Shown in pieces: positions 32,436 through 44,402 of a DNA stretch of 64,000 nt. The notes beneath the pieces were generated by a model. That model was not told the origin of the DNA. It made no database searches and worked only from the letters and a program-made list of their open reading frames with translations. The position numbers and the translations under genes are program-made. How positions within the stretch are numbered: the first letter of the stretch is position 1; the number at the start of each line of letters is the position of its first letter. The stretch is from NCBI RefSeq assembly GCF_033958435.1, contig NC_134142.1, forward strand, positions 99,147,001 through 99,211,000, read 5' to 3'. The stretch comes from Carettochelys insculpta. Its lineage: Eukaryota; Chordata; Testudines; Carettochelyidae.

Positions 32436-35280
32436 TAGCTTATTACAAACATGGGGGAGAATTTGGCAACTGGAATCAATAGCTCTGTTTGGGCAAGAGT
32501 TGTGCGAAATGGAGGTTTGCATGCTGTGAGTCAAGGTTGACAGTGAGGGAAAGTGCAAGATTTTTGGTTAGAAACATGGGGCAAGTTAGCGGCATGTGCT
32601 ACCAATGCAAAAGAAGAGTTTGGAAGTTAGGAGACAGTTCAGGTTACAAGTGCCTAACAGAACAGCTATGCAAACAAAAAAAAAACAGTATCTGCTTTCG
32701 GGTTTGGTTGTGAGGTTTTTTCACAGGTTGTGATGAGATATGGCAACCAGGAAAGAGAGTTGGCTTGGGGACATCCGTCACCCCTTTTCATTAGAAAATT
32801 AACTAAGTTATGAGCCCCAAATCCCATAGATTTCCCATGATGTTGAGAAAAAATGTATCAAATCAGCCTGTTGTAAACTAAAGTTCATATATGGATACCG
32901 ACTAACATGCAGAGACACCTATTTGTTGCCTTGACTGTCAGCATCCTCTCATGAAATTAACATGATTGATGATATATAAGTATTGTCTTTGCATCTAACC
33001 TTGCTTGAGGAGCCTGCACATCTACAATAAAATTTCAGGTATTTCTTAAAATGCAATTGTCTTAGCTTTTACAATATAGATTTCAAATTCATGTTATACC
33101 ATCAAGCGAGAGAATGCTGAGTGCCTAATCATCTACTCTTTCTTTTGGGGCTCTTCTGGGTGTTCATTTGAGCCAAGAGCACTATTTTAGGAAAGCAGGT
33201 AGGGCAATAACTGTATATTCCAGGATGCTTCTTCTTCTTCTTCCTGTTCCCCTGACTGCCAGGGAGTGAGGGAAAAGTGCACAGCTTGTGTGCGTACCTC
33301 TCACTCCTGGCTGGTGAGGGGAAGGGGAAGAGGATTAATTCATGCAAGCCCTGTACTTTCCCCTCACTCCCTGACAGAACCAGAAGCAAGCAGCATAGCA
33401 ATACGCACACCTGCTGCCCTCCCAAAATAGTTCACTTGATTTGTGCTCACCTGATATCAGTGAAATCCAAACAGGCTGCATCTCTCATAACGCACCATGA
33501 TCTCTCCCTGCATTTGAGCCATCATGGAGTCTCATGAGACAAGTGACGCCCCAGGCAGAGACAGAGTTAAAGAAGCAGAACAAGAAAAACCCAATGGGGG
33601 AAAGAAGAGATTTTTCATTCTGGATCAACAAAGTGAAACAAAACATTTCATTTCAAGAGTGTCAAAATGCTTCATTTCAATTAAAATATCAGTATTTTGA
33701 CTTTTCATCGCAATTTAGGGCAAAATCAAATGTTCAAATACCAGAATTTTGCACAGGCTGGAAACTCCATATTTTAATCAGCTCTACAGAGGCCTGTTAG
33801 AAACCCCATCCATTTCCCTTTACATGCAGGAATATTCCAGATTTCTTAGCACTTTGTCCAGTAGGGTGATATATTCACAGTCTGTTTTTGTTACTTTCCT
33901 GGTGCTGCAAATGTGATTATTGATTTCTTTCAAGTGAAATGTTCAGGCACATTTATGTTGCATAACTGTACATGCTGTTCAATAAGACGAAGAACAGTAA
34001 CCCTCCATTATTTCCAATGAGAAATTCCTGTTGGGAAATCTTTCATTTATTTCTTAGAGGTGGATACAAACCTCCAAAATAAATTCTTCATCAAAAATAT
34101 GTGAGCCTAAAAGTCAGTGAAATTGCTCACTTTAGAGGCTGTAACACCTATTGCTGGAGAGATTGTATTAATATTGGCATTCTGTCCACAGTTCAGTTCA
34201 CATAACTGTTTTCTGACTACCTAAACTTCCACCTAGAGTGTCCACTGGTTGCAGTATTAAGTGCTTAATATCTAAAACTGTTGTGTTGCATTTGTTGCCA
34301 GATCCTGTTGAATGGCCGATATATTCTACCTGAGAAATGACTGCATTTCAGTAATGACTGAAGTATTTATTAGCTGGTAATATGCTTTTGAATCTTGAAT
34401 TAAAGATGCTATGTAATCATGAAGTATCCTTAACCTTAATAGCAATCCTGGTGGGCGTAATGATATAGTTTACTGGAGAGATAACAATGAGTGTACTTGG
34501 TTGCACCTGAAGGGAAAGCCAGGCACAACTGAAGATGAAGCACAGCTGGGTAGACCAGAAAGGTCTATACAAAGGGATGTATGGACAAATCTTTTTTTTC
34601 AATCCAAGTTAATAGCAAAAGAGTTTAGAGAGGTTATGAGGAAAGTGTTAAAGGAAGGTCAAGGTAGGAAAAAATCTAGGGGAGTTATGAGGCATCCAAA
34701 GAAGAAGATCTCAACTACTTCCCATAGGTTATCCTGGATGGTACTCCAAATGCAGGGCAGGGGAGGTTAGATGAGAACATATGCATTTCCATACTGAGCT
34801 ATTAGAAAAGGTGATATGGGAAAAGGGGAAGATGTAATCATATGTACACAGCTTGGCTCCAGGGAGAGAGAACTCTAGATGGTGTTTTGCTGCCTAAGAG
34901 TGCGAGAGCAATGCTGCAGTTTCTGGGTTGTAGCAAAGATTTATGTCTGAGTTCAGTTTCATTGGCTCCTTGGGGCTTGTTTCTGGTACTGAGTGGATTG
35001 ATACTGTGGCAGTCAATCCATTGGGGGTCAATTTAGTGGATCTAGTGAATACCTGCTAAATCACCTGCATATTGCTTTGACAGGGACTCTAACACTCCCC
35101 TGAAATGAGATAATAAAGAGTTGTTACAGGGAAGGTTTTTCCTGTTGACCAGTACAGTGCAGACCCTCTGGCAAGTAGATGTAAGCTATGTCAAGTTGGG
35201 TTACATTGCTAATGTAACTCATTGCATAGTTTAGATTAATTAGTTCCTGTAGCACATTTACCTGTAGTTTACTCAAGAAG
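32436..35280. other. Non-coding DNA, nothing recognised
   Basis: Mostly AT-rich DNA. Small open frames (for example 33129-33425 on the minus strand and 33534-33800 on the plus strand) have no recognisable domain and overlap low-complexity TTCTTC runs. No classified repeat was seen. Confidence 0.5.
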
Positions 35281-35639
35281 GAGTGACACTATATGTGAGC
35301 TGGTGTAGCCAGACAAAATCTCCCCACTACAGACCAGCTTTTGCCTCCCCTCTAAGGTGCCTCAGAGCACACAGGGCACTGAACAGCAGTCAAACAGCAC
35401 ACTCTTTGATGTCTCTCACTGAGGCCCAGATGTGCTGGCTCATCGTGATCCTGAGAAACAGAAAACACAGGTAGAGGGCTAGCAGGCTAACTGTCAATAA
35501 GCGGGCCTCAGGAAGTTACCCCAGCTGGCATTGATGGATTTGATGCCCACACAGCCATCCCAGAAGAGAAATCTCTGCCCTTGTAAAAGAATGTCCTGTA
35601 CTCCCAAATTGCTTATCTCCTGTCTTACATGTGCAAATT

Positions 35640-36240
35640 AAGTAAGAATTGCCCTTGTAAAAACTGGCGTCACAAAAGACAGACCAGTACTATCTGGCAC
35701 CACAGATAAGAAAGAGAATACGTGACGTAAGGGGTATAAAGATGGGCCCAGCAGCACTCTGACTCTGAGTGCATTCCCACCAACTACCCGCTGGTCGGGT
35801 CAGGTGGTTGCCTCCCGAGGTCCGCAACTGGGGCGCCCAACCTCGTATTCGTCTTTCTGTGGAATTGAGTGACCGATCCGGCTTGGCTAAGCTGGTATCA
35901 AGAGACGCAAGGAGGGTAAGATATACCCACATTAAGGTCTCCTTTTTGGAGATACACAGATAAAGAATTAGAGCTCTGTAACTAGATGTTGTTGTATTAA
36001 GATATCATTATCTGTTAAATGGTAACAGATATCTTTGTACTGGATTGTAATGTAACCTATTAACACCTGTACTCTGCTAGCATATAAGAAGTAGACAATA
36101 GCCTTTCGTAACTGCACACTTATAACTGTAGCTTAATAAACTTGTAACTAGTTAAGATCTAAGCCTGACTGTTGTGACTCTTTGGCACTGCAACACAGCC
36201 GGCACAATAAAAATAACTTTAACCGTTTGGTTACCACAGC
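35640..36240 (+). mobile_element. Endogenous-retrovirus LTR-like block
   Basis: TGACGTAA (35723) and GGGTATAAAGATGGG (TATA at 35735) form a compact promoter. CpG-rich sequence follows, then a polyadenylation signal AATAAA at 36135 and GTTGTGACTCTTTGGCA. Promoter and poly-A signal on the same strand about 400 bases apart are typical of an LTR. A word like a lysine-tRNA primer-binding site (GGCGCCCAAC, 35828-35837) occurs inside. No retroviral genes flank it, so a solo LTR is most likely. Edges are not defined, and the CpG-bearing sequence up to 36540 may also belong to it. Confidence 0.55.
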
Positions 36241-36619
36241 CTGGCCATAAGTGAGAGTGCCAGGAGCTTCCTGCTCTAGCAGTAAAAAACTGGGTTGTTT
36301 AGGACCCAGGGGCATCCGTCATCCTGGCCCGGCTGCCAGCAGCGACGAGCTCCGTGCTCTCGCAGTTAAAGACTCGGATGGTAACAAGGGCATAGTTGGT
36401 ACCTCACCGCACATTACCCGGCCATTGGCTAACAGTTGGCCAGAAGGCCAAGTAACGAGAAACAGTAGATCCTTACGGGAACTAGATCAGCTATCTGAAG
36501 GTGCTTACCCAGGAGCGGTTTCCGGATCATGCCTAGACATAAAGGTATATGCTAACAGTGAGTCTACTAGCCACAAATTCATAACAATGTTATTGTGGGA
36601 AATCTAGGAACTTGTGACC

Positions 36620-38515
36620 CTCAGCAGAGACTATGCAGTTGAGTCTGAACAGAAAATGTAGTGTAAATCCTTTAAATACAAGTGCTTTCGTGGGTTTAAG
36701 ATTCAGGGACTCATGCTGATGCTCTAGTTTGATATCCTGACTAACCCAGGGCATAAAACTCCACCCAGAAATATCCCCCTTGAGTCCATTGCTTTTAGGA
36801 CAATCTACATTTTGATTTTTAAAGATGCTAACTGAGGGGAAATCCACCCCATCCTTTCATAAATTGTTCCAGAATTTGAGTTCTCTCACTATTACTCACA
36901 CAAATAAGTCAGTGCATCACAAGTGGGGAAGATATTAGGGGCACTAAACCCCAATTAACTTCCCTGGTAATTTCCTGAATCATTTGGAGCCGGCAGGAAT
37001 GAACATTTGTTCTCCATTTTTTCACTGTATGAGAGGGGAGACTCGAGAACAGCTCTGGAAGGGGGGGTTCTTACTGAGAACAGGATAAGTGCTTCACTGG
37101 CTCTAAGAGGGCCAGTACTCCCCCCAAAAAATTCTGTACAGAAGAGGGGACATCCTAAGGTAACACAGAAAAGTGGAGAAAAAACAGAAGCTAACAACTA
37201 ACACATGCTAATGGTTCCACAGTTCTTTGCTTCACACCATGTTAGAGATGATTGTCAACAGTCATAACACCAAACACTAAGGACAATCAAAATGCGCTCC
37301 ACTTCCTCTCTCTGCTACTTATATAGCCCTTTGTGGTAGGATCTTCTAGGAGGGGTCAGAGCTTGTGATCTATAAGCCTACTGGGAGCTTCCAAGTTGTT
37401 CACGTTCCCTTTATAACACCTGAATGGTGTAAAGGGAGGAGAGCTAGGCAGAAAACTTGTCCCAGAACATTCACCTTCCTGAAATGAAATGTGGCCCTCA
37501 AGCTGAGAAGCTGTATACTACTGCTCTATGCTATCGCTGCTACTATGAAGCTCCAAATTAAGATAAGACTGATTATTCTAATGAAGAAGCATGGGTACCT
37601 GCCTTTGAGCTTTAGAGGAATTGCTGTTAGTACTTAAGAATTTACAGTATAAAGAGACAATGAAAATAAGAGTAGGAGCTGGACCCAGCATCAGGAATGT
37701 GGAAGTAAGCATATGCCATATGAATGAGTGGGGGGCATGGATTTGGACAGACAGTGCTTTGAACTCTGACAGTTTTGACCACTGTTGTAGGTGGCTTCAT
37801 GAGCATGTGATAAGTTTCCTATCAATTCTCTGCCAGACTTTCAAAAGGAGCATGCCAAATTGAGCTACTGTAGCTGATACTAACAGTGACTAGACAACAT
37901 ATAGAGATTTAAGATTTCTGCTTTCATGCTCATAATCCTGGTTCTTCAAACCAAAGTTTGTGTTTTTATACAAATAGAGTGAGGGTTTCATCTCCACAGA
38001 TTACCCAAATCTGAGACTTTCTATATTTGGATTTGCTAAATGTATCCATTGGACCACAATCTGCTCTCAGAATCAGGAATAGAAACCAACCTGTTCTGCG
38101 TTCCCACTTCTGAATCACAGATAGTCATGTAATCCACTTAAAATGTGTGTATTGTGATACAGACAACCCCGGAGAGATGTGGTGGGCATGTGGGCACCAT
38201 TTCTCTGTTATTGCAATAGGCGAAAAAGAGATCTTACATTAGTAGTACTAATACTCAAACATGAATCAACCTGCCCAAAATCATGATTGTGTTAAACTTT
38301 ATGATTTAACAACAATTTGGGGATTATTACGTTTTGTTTTTGACTCTTTAGAGTTCATTCTGATCACATTTTCAACATTTATTGTCTACATGTGTAAGAG
38401 GTAGATTCCTTTTAAAACCTGAGCTACATTTAATTACAGGATTATAGCAACACAGACTTTAAAAAAATCCTAACCACTGAAGAGCTGGAGTCATTGTGCA
38501 GTTGTGGATGTGAGG
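36620..38515. other. Non-coding DNA, nothing recognised
   Basis: AT-rich sequence without supported features. Confidence 0.5.
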
Positions 38516-38519
38516 ACTG

Positions 38520-38740
38520 AAATATGCATATTTCAACTTGAGATCGAATTATTTTTATTTCTTATAGTTCAACTCCCCTTAGTCTGAGTAGTGTGGAGGT
38601 GGGGGCACTGGATTAAAATGTATATATGTCAAAGTTAGTGTTAAACCCTGGCATAATTGTGGGGACTTATTTCATATTGCACCATTGTCTTTTTCTACCT
38701 TGTTTATATTTATTTCATTTGTTGCATTCATAGTAACTGC
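38520..38740 (+). repeat. Direct repeat flanking FANCF, upstream copy
   Basis: A 24-base exact match (38522-38545) to 43042-43065 lies within a longer diverged similarity that also includes AGTTCAACTCCCCTTAGTCT against GCACTCCTCTTAGACT and TACCTTGTTTATATTTATT against TACCTTGTTTGTATCTGCT. The repeat family is not recognised. Confidence 0.6.
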
Positions 38741-38799
38741 AACATACTTTAAGGGACTTAACTAACTACAAACGGGGTCGCTCAATAGCAGGGATTTCG

Positions 38800-39423
38800 G
38801 AAGATCCCTATGGAGGATATGTCTGTGCTGGTTAGGTCTCATTTGGAGTAGTATGTCCAGTTCTGGGCACCTTTCAGGAAAGATGTGGAAAATTTGGAGA
38901 GGGTCCAGAGAAGAGCAACTATAACGAATAAAGGTCTAGAAAACATGACCTACAAGAGAAGAGTAAAAGAATTGGGTTAGAACAGCTTTCAAGTACTGAA
39001 AAAAGTGCCACAAGGAAGAGGAGGGAGAAAAATACTCCCCTGAGGCTCTGGTGATAGGACAAGAAGCAAAGGGCTTACATTGCAGCAGGGGATGTTTAGG
39101 TTAAGGTGTTAGGAAAATATTTAGTGGGGGTGGTTAAGCACTGGAATAAATTGCCTAGGGTGGCTATAGACTCTCCTTCACTGGAGAAAATTAGGAACAA
39201 GTTGGATAAATACCAGTCAGTATTGGAAATGAAATTGATCTGAAGAAGTGGGACTGTCCCAGGAAAGCTCATCATGGAATAAATCATTTTGCCAGTCTTT
39301 AAAGTGCTACATTTCTGCTGCTTTGTTTTGTAGGGATGAGGGAGACGGTGCCTGCCCCTGCCATGATGGCAGGGGACTGGATGACTTCCAGCGGGCCCTT
39401 CCTCTTCTAGTATTCTATGTCTA
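38800..39423 (+). mobile_element. CR1 LINE 3' fragment split by a SINE
   Basis: CTGGTTAGGTCTCATTTGGA starts the readable CR1 text, followed by CAGTTCTGGGCACC, GAGGGTCCAGAGAAGAGCAA, AAGCACTGGAATAAATTGCC and, after the SINE, CATGATGGCAGGGGACTGGA and TCTAGTATTCTATG. It is diverged with many stops and ends about 270 bases before the FANCF start codon. Confidence 0.85.
39228..39335 (+). mobile_element. tRNA-type SINE tail inserted in CR1
   Basis: CTGAAGAAGTGGGACTGTCC, AGGAAAGCTCATCATGGAAT and GCCAGTCTTTAAAGTGCTAC follow the 3' region of turtle tRNA-derived SINEs. CR1 text resumes on the far side, so the SINE is the younger insertion. Confidence 0.7.
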
Positions 39424-39429
39424 CGCTGC

Positions 39430-39693
39430 AGGCTGCCTAGCCCCAGGGACGCTACCTAGCAATACTGCCTGAGCCGCTCCACCTAGCTTGGACTCTGGTC
39501 AACCAGACAGCCTAACTTCCATGATCCAGAGAAAACGAAAGTCCAGGGGCATGGGACTGACATTATCACTAGCCAATGGGAGTGCAGAGCTCACCTGACT
39601 CGGGTTCCGATTGGGCAACTACGTAGACGGGAGGCAGCGCCTCTCGGTCAAACTTGCGGCGGGAAGCGCGCGGCATTCAGGCCAGCCGTCGCC
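39430..39693 (+). promoter_or_regulatory. FANCF: FANCF promoter and 5' UTR
   Basis: GC content rises sharply after 39430. CCAATGGG at 39574 is a CCAAT box, and GATTGGG at 39609 is an inverted one. There is no TATA box. A CpG-bearing 5' UTR follows up to GCCGTCGCCATGG. In mammals this gap is shared with the divergent GAS2 gene and may act in both directions; here no minus-strand exon could be confirmed. Confidence 0.6.
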
Positions 39694-40734
39694 ATGGAGA
39701 CTCTATTGTGGCAAGTGGATCAGCTGCTGGGGCTCCTGGCAGTGTCCCGCTCGGGGCAGGTCCGGGACTGGGACCCGCCAACTCTGGACAGAGCCTTGCA
39801 GTGGGGCCGCTACTTCCAGCACCTCCACGGCCGCTTCCGCGCCGAGCCACGCCTCCGGGCCGCCCTGAGGCAGCGACTACGCCGGGGGCAGCAGGGCCCG
39901 CCGCTCGGCTTCGGACACCTGGAGCGGTGCCCGGAGCTGCTGAGCTTGGCACTGCTTCGTAACCGGGCGCTGCCGCCAGCCGCCTGCCACCGCCTCCTGC
40001 TGAACTTGCTGCTGCTGCCGCCCAGCGCCCAGGCAACCCCGGGGCCCGGCAGCCTCAGTCTCTTGGCCCGTCGCAAGGCCGCCGCGCGGCTCCTGCAGCA
40101 GCCCGACGCTGCCCCGGTGCATCCAGAGGCGTTGGGGCCGCAGCTGCGGACCGAGGCCCAGCTGCTGCTGTGCCGGCTGCAGGAGGACGAAGATGGGCAG
40201 GGACCGGAGGGTGTCCTGGAGCAGCTTCCTAAGCCCAGGCTCTACTGGGTGTTGGCGGCGTTGTTGCTGGAGCAGGCCGGGGCCACCTCTGGCGAAGAGG
40301 GACCCAGCTGGGGCCATCATGGGGAGCCGGCTGGGCCAGTGCTCTTGTGGCTGCTCGGGGACCCAGGCCGGCTCTCCACCTTCTGCCGCCTCCTTCCGGG
40401 CTCCAGCGTGGCCGCACTTGCTGCTCGATATCCCCAGCTGAGCACCGCTTACTTGCAGCTCCTTACCCACTGGGGCAGTCGCCTGTGCTACGACCCCCTG
40501 CGCGGCCATTGGGCCACCAGCAGCTACTCTGGGGAGGACCAGCTGCCCTGGCAAGAGCTGCGAGAGCGCTTCAGCTGCATCCTGAGAGGACCTGCTCCAC
40601 TCCAAGAGGCTGCCTTAGCTACTCTGAAAAAGCTGAAGACTCAGGATGGCGACTTCGAAGTCTGTGGCCTGAGTGTCTGGACTGACCTATTGCTGGAGAT
40701 GGAGACAGGCACCTCACTAAAAGAGAGGACTTGA
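39694..40734 (+). CDS. FANCF: FANCF, Fanconi anemia group F protein
   Basis: This single uninterrupted 346-residue frame is FANCF, an adaptor of the Fanconi anemia core complex. The complex monoubiquitinates FANCD2-FANCI during repair of DNA interstrand crosslinks in the nucleus. The N-terminus has the family features LLAVS near residue 15, WDP at 26-28 and RALQWGRY at 33-40. The C-terminus keeps the strongest block, QDGDFEVCGLSVWTDLLLEM at 317-336, and ALAARYPQLSTAYLQLLTHW lies upstream of it. The protein is all-helical and Leu-rich, with no enzymatic motif, as in the family. Human FANCF is 374 residues and also intronless. The start fits a perfect Kozak context. The coding DNA is strikingly GC-rich against an AT-rich neighbourhood. 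No disabling change is visible. Confidence 0.97.
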   Translation: METLLWQVDQLLGLLAVSRSGQVRDWDPPTLDRALQWGRYFQHLHGRFRAEPRLRAALRQRLRRGQQGPPLGFGHLERCPELLSLALLRNRALPPAACHRLLLNLLLLPPSAQATPGPGSLSLLARRKAAARLLQQPDAAPVHPEALGPQLRTEAQLLLCRLQEDEDGQGPEGVLEQLPKPRLYWVLAALLLEQAGATSGEEGPSWGHHGEPAGPVLLWLLGDPGRLSTFCRLLPGSSVAALAARYPQLSTAYLQLLTHWGSRLCYDPLRGHWATSSYSGEDQLPWQELRERFSCILRGPAPLQEAALATLKKLKTQDGDFEVCGLSVWTDLLLEMETGTSLKERT

Positions 40735-43030
40735 CTAGAGCCTTAGCCCGGAGGAGGAGAGGATGGGGTATTAGATTTGTTTAATAGGAAATTAAAAGGC
40801 CTGAAACTCAATAAACTGAGCCATTTTCTTTTCCCCCTGTTTAACATCCAAGGCCAAGTGGATTATACCTTGTTTTGGAGTAAAAAGACAATTTTGGGAT
40901 CAGATTGCATGTCATAATACTTTTAGTAGGTTCACCAAAGAGTGCCTAAAGGACAAGGGTCTGCTCTTGCACATGCTGGTGTAATGCTAGACTGCCTCCC
41001 CCACCCCTTTACCATGTAAAATCTGTGTAAATGAGCTCAGAATCAATCCCCTTACATACAGTTAAGCTGTTCTCCGTTAACTTTCTCCTTCCTAGTCAAC
41101 TTGTTATCAGTAGGTCTGCTTCTTTTCTGTCCAATTTCTTTTCCCCCTGCCCCCCATCTCCACCAGCCCATTTGTTACTCTTTTGCCAGCTCTGAAATTC
41201 CCAATATTGATGGTTGGGCTATTTGATTTACTAGGGTCCTTAATTCTGCTGAACACCAACAGGGAATGCTTCCATCTTCTCCTGGCCTTATTGTTGTAAA
41301 AATAAAGTGCACAAATACCTGAAAATATGTATTTAAAAATTCTTAACTTTGTGTGTTGAAAAGGTATAAGTTGAACTGTGTGTATTACCACATGTACAAA
41401 TTTTGCATTGATGATTTTCCTGTTCCTAGTAGTTTAACTGGCATAGTATGAAAAGGGAAAAAGAACTTGTCTCACCTTTTTAAGATGCTCATAATTCCAA
41501 GTTAAATGTATTATCAGCTTGTCTTCCTGTTATATTTTAGTTATTTTTTTTCCTTCATGCTTTCAGATATGCTCAGCACAATGTGGGTTACTATGCAGAG
41601 GTAATAGGAATTCTCTTGCGTAATGGAAGAGAGTCCAGAGAGTGTTCATAAAAGATCATATCAGCAGGCTCTCAGTCATCTGACATGTTTGTTACTGTAA
41701 TCAGTAACAATCAATTTACTATGCTGTTTGTTTATAACTGTCTTAGCTTTCTTTTGAGAGTTTTCTTCACCTGACTGGAACCAAAACTAATAGAGTAGAA
41801 GTAACTTTTTAAGTTGGGCAACAGCTGACTACTGTCCCTCCTAGAGGGTTCAAATAGCATGGAAGAATCTGCTTTTCTTAATTGTCTTTCTTTGTGATTT
41901 TGAACACAGTTTAATAATGTGGGAAAACAGTTAAGTATTTGCTGATGAAGGTTAGATGTGGGAGCTGACTGAACTATAAAATAGGTATTATCCTAACACA
42001 AATGTAACTGTCTCCTGCAGTTTATTGTGAAAAGTCTAGTTCACTGCTCGCTTCTTTTAATAAAACACGTTATTACATAAAACAAGAGTGAGGTGTTACA
42101 CATATGAATATGGAAGGTATTTGACCTTAATATACTTATGAGCCATAATGCTAGCTGCACATATGATTATACAGTAACTCTGTTTTTTCAAAGCAACTGA
42201 AATTCTGCCAAATCACTACCCTCTGATGCTGTAAGTGAGTTAGTTAATTTATGGAACTACTGAGGTAATGTTATTAGTAGTGTGAGTACTGCTCATCAAT
42301 GGACCATAAAAGGAAAATCCTCATCTGGCCCAGTGTAAGCAACTGTTACAAGACTGTGTCAGTAAAATGACACTTTCATTAAAATATTTGAAAAATGTTC
42401 TAGATTCTTTAGGTTAAAACCACTATGTAAATTGAAGATGACAGAATTCTTAAAATTGCTCTAAAACACCTACTCCAGTGTAATATTCAAGCAAAGTTGT
42501 ATAGACAAACTTTAAACCTATGAAAATAGGAAACTAGCCTTAATTGAAAGACCTTTCTTTATTATATAATAATAAATATAGAGCAGAAGATCTGAGTGAA
42601 GCTTGAGTCATCTTGTAGTAATGAGTTTCAAAAGCTCACTTTAAATCCAGTCTGGCCTGTTTAAAGCAAGGAATTTCTGCTGCCAAAACTTTCAGGCCCC
42701 TGCATGTTATCCATCTAATGAGGTTCTTTCAGAGTGTTTTTTAATCAAAGCTGAATATCTAAGCCTGTTTCTACTGTTGCCTTACTGATATGTTGCAGAG
42801 TACACAACTTTCAAAGTGCAAATACACAATAAAAGATCCAAATAAAATACCATAGATACTTTTTTGTAATTTATAGAAACCCTACCATTCCTTTGCTGTG
42901 CCATAAAGCATTGCAGTTATTCATTTGCTGTGGAAATCTTATTCCTTATTTTGTTCATATTTAATAATTTAACAATGACTTATCAAACAGTGATGAAAAC
43001 CTGAAATGTTTGCTGTGGGAATTATAAGTA
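40735..43030 (+). other. FANCF 3' UTR and downstream non-coding DNA
   Basis: Composition drops from GC-rich to AT-rich right after the stop codon. A polyadenylation signal lies at 40810, and further AATAAA words at about 41299 and 42060 could serve longer 3' ends. No other gene or repeat was recognised before 43040. Confidence 0.5.
40810..40815 (+). terminator. FANCF: Proximal FANCF polyadenylation signal
   Basis: AATAAA 76 bases after the stop codon, followed by TTTTCTTTTCCCCCTGTTT, a plausible downstream element. Confidence 0.6.
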
Positions 43031-43039
43031 GCAAGTATT

Positions 43040-43205
43040 TTATATGCATATTTCAACTTGAGATCTAATTTTTTCTTACAACAGCACTCCTCTTAGACTC
43101 ATCACTTACTAAAGAAGTATTATATCCAGCTTCTGCTTTCCTTGTATTTTCATACCTTGTTTGTATCTGCTCCTTGCTGTTGCACAGGGAAAGAATACCT
43201 TAGCA
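43040..43205 (+). repeat. Direct repeat flanking FANCF, downstream copy
   Basis: Matches the upstream copy at 38520-38740, exact over 43042-43065 and diverged beyond. Confidence 0.6.
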
Positions 43206-43965
43206 TCCAAATCTCCCCTCCTTAGTTCATCTCTGTTGAAGCAATTATATAAAAATGGTAAATTGGTAGCCGAATTGAATGCCTCGTGTCCTATTCTAGG
43301 GGAGCGGGCTTGGCTAACCTTGGCCCGGTCGAAATAGCCTGGATATAACGTTAGGTAAGTTCAGACAAACACTGATTCAATTTGTACCTGTGCCCAGAGG
43401 ATTGAGATATAATGAGGAGTGCAGTGACATTGTTTAATTGGAACGAATCAAAAATGGCTTATTTCACATACAACAGCAAAATACAAACAAAGAGCAACAA
43501 TGGTAACAAATACAAGATATGAAACTCATTGTTTTAACTTACTGTCAGTAACATAGTAGATAATTGGGTTGTCATAGGTCACAGTACTCTGCTGTCAGGA
43601 ATAACTGAAAGGTTGATTAGTAAGTGTCTGGTTAGGACTGCCTGGAGCACCTTGTACCCACCAGAAATATGTAGGCTAAAAGCATTTAAGCTGGGCTGAG
43701 GTGGTAAAGCTTGGTTTGAGCTGTATTTAGGCTTTCGTGGCTGGTTTGGCCAGGGCCTATTTGTGCAGTCAGTGGGTTGCTAGGCCACTGCTGGGTAATA
43801 GTGCAGGGTTTCCCTGTCACTAAGTAGCTATCTTGACATAGATAATAATTAGATTGTATAAACACTATTTTCTATATCTATCTATACCTATATTAAGATT
43901 AACTAACTTCCCTACATTAATATTATGTAAACAATCATAATAAACAATTATAACAAGCAATTATA
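43206..43965. other. Non-coding DNA, nothing recognised
   Basis: AT-rich sequence with no supported gene or classified repeat. Confidence 0.4.
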
Positions 43966-44402
43966 GGCTATGTCTACACGTGCCCCAAACTTCGAAATGG
44001 CCACGCAAATGGCCATTTTGAAGTTTACTAACGAAGCGCTGAAATGCATATTCAGCGCTTCATTAGCATGTGGGCGGCAGCGGCACTTCGAAATTGACGC
44101 GGATTGCCGCCGCGTGTCTCATCCAGACGGGGCTCCTTTTCGAAAGGACCCCACCTACTTTGAAGTCCCCTTTATTCCCATCAGCTCATGGGAGTAAGGG
44201 GACTTCGAAGTAGGCAGGGTCCTTTCGAAAAGGAGCCCCGTCTGGATGAGACGCGCGGCGGCAATCCGTGGCAATTTCGAAGTGCCGCTGCCGCCCACAT
44301 GCTAATGAATTGCTGAATATGCATTTCAGTGCTTCGTTAGTAAACTTCGAAATGGCCATTTGCGTGGCCATTTCGAAGTTTGGGGCACGTGTAGACACGG
44401 CC
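43966..44402. mobile_element. 437-bp near-perfect palindromic MITE
   Basis: GGCTATGTCTACACGTGCCC opens it and GGGCACGTGTAGACACGGCC closes it. The two arms of about 218 bases are inverse copies of each other along their whole length around 44184, differing at roughly one base in twenty. ATA directly abuts both ends (43963-43965 and 44403-44405), consistent with a 3-bp target duplication. Most CpG and TTCGAA words are still intact in both arms, so it is probably the youngest of the palindromes here. Mirror-image open frames of 75 codons on each strand are artefacts of the palindrome. Confidence 0.88.

Noticed and set aside
33129..33425. 98-codon minus-strand frame starting with a Leu-rich, signal-peptide-like stretch
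   Set aside because: The rest is low-complexity Lys/Arg from a TTCTTC run, and no secreted protein family was recognised.
36251..36607. 118-codon open frame next to the second LTR-like block, considered as gag
   Set aside because: It shows no matrix, capsid or zinc-knuckle features.
39877..40605. 242-codon open frame on the minus strand
   Set aside because: It is antisense to FANCF; GC-rich coding DNA often leaves the opposite strand open.
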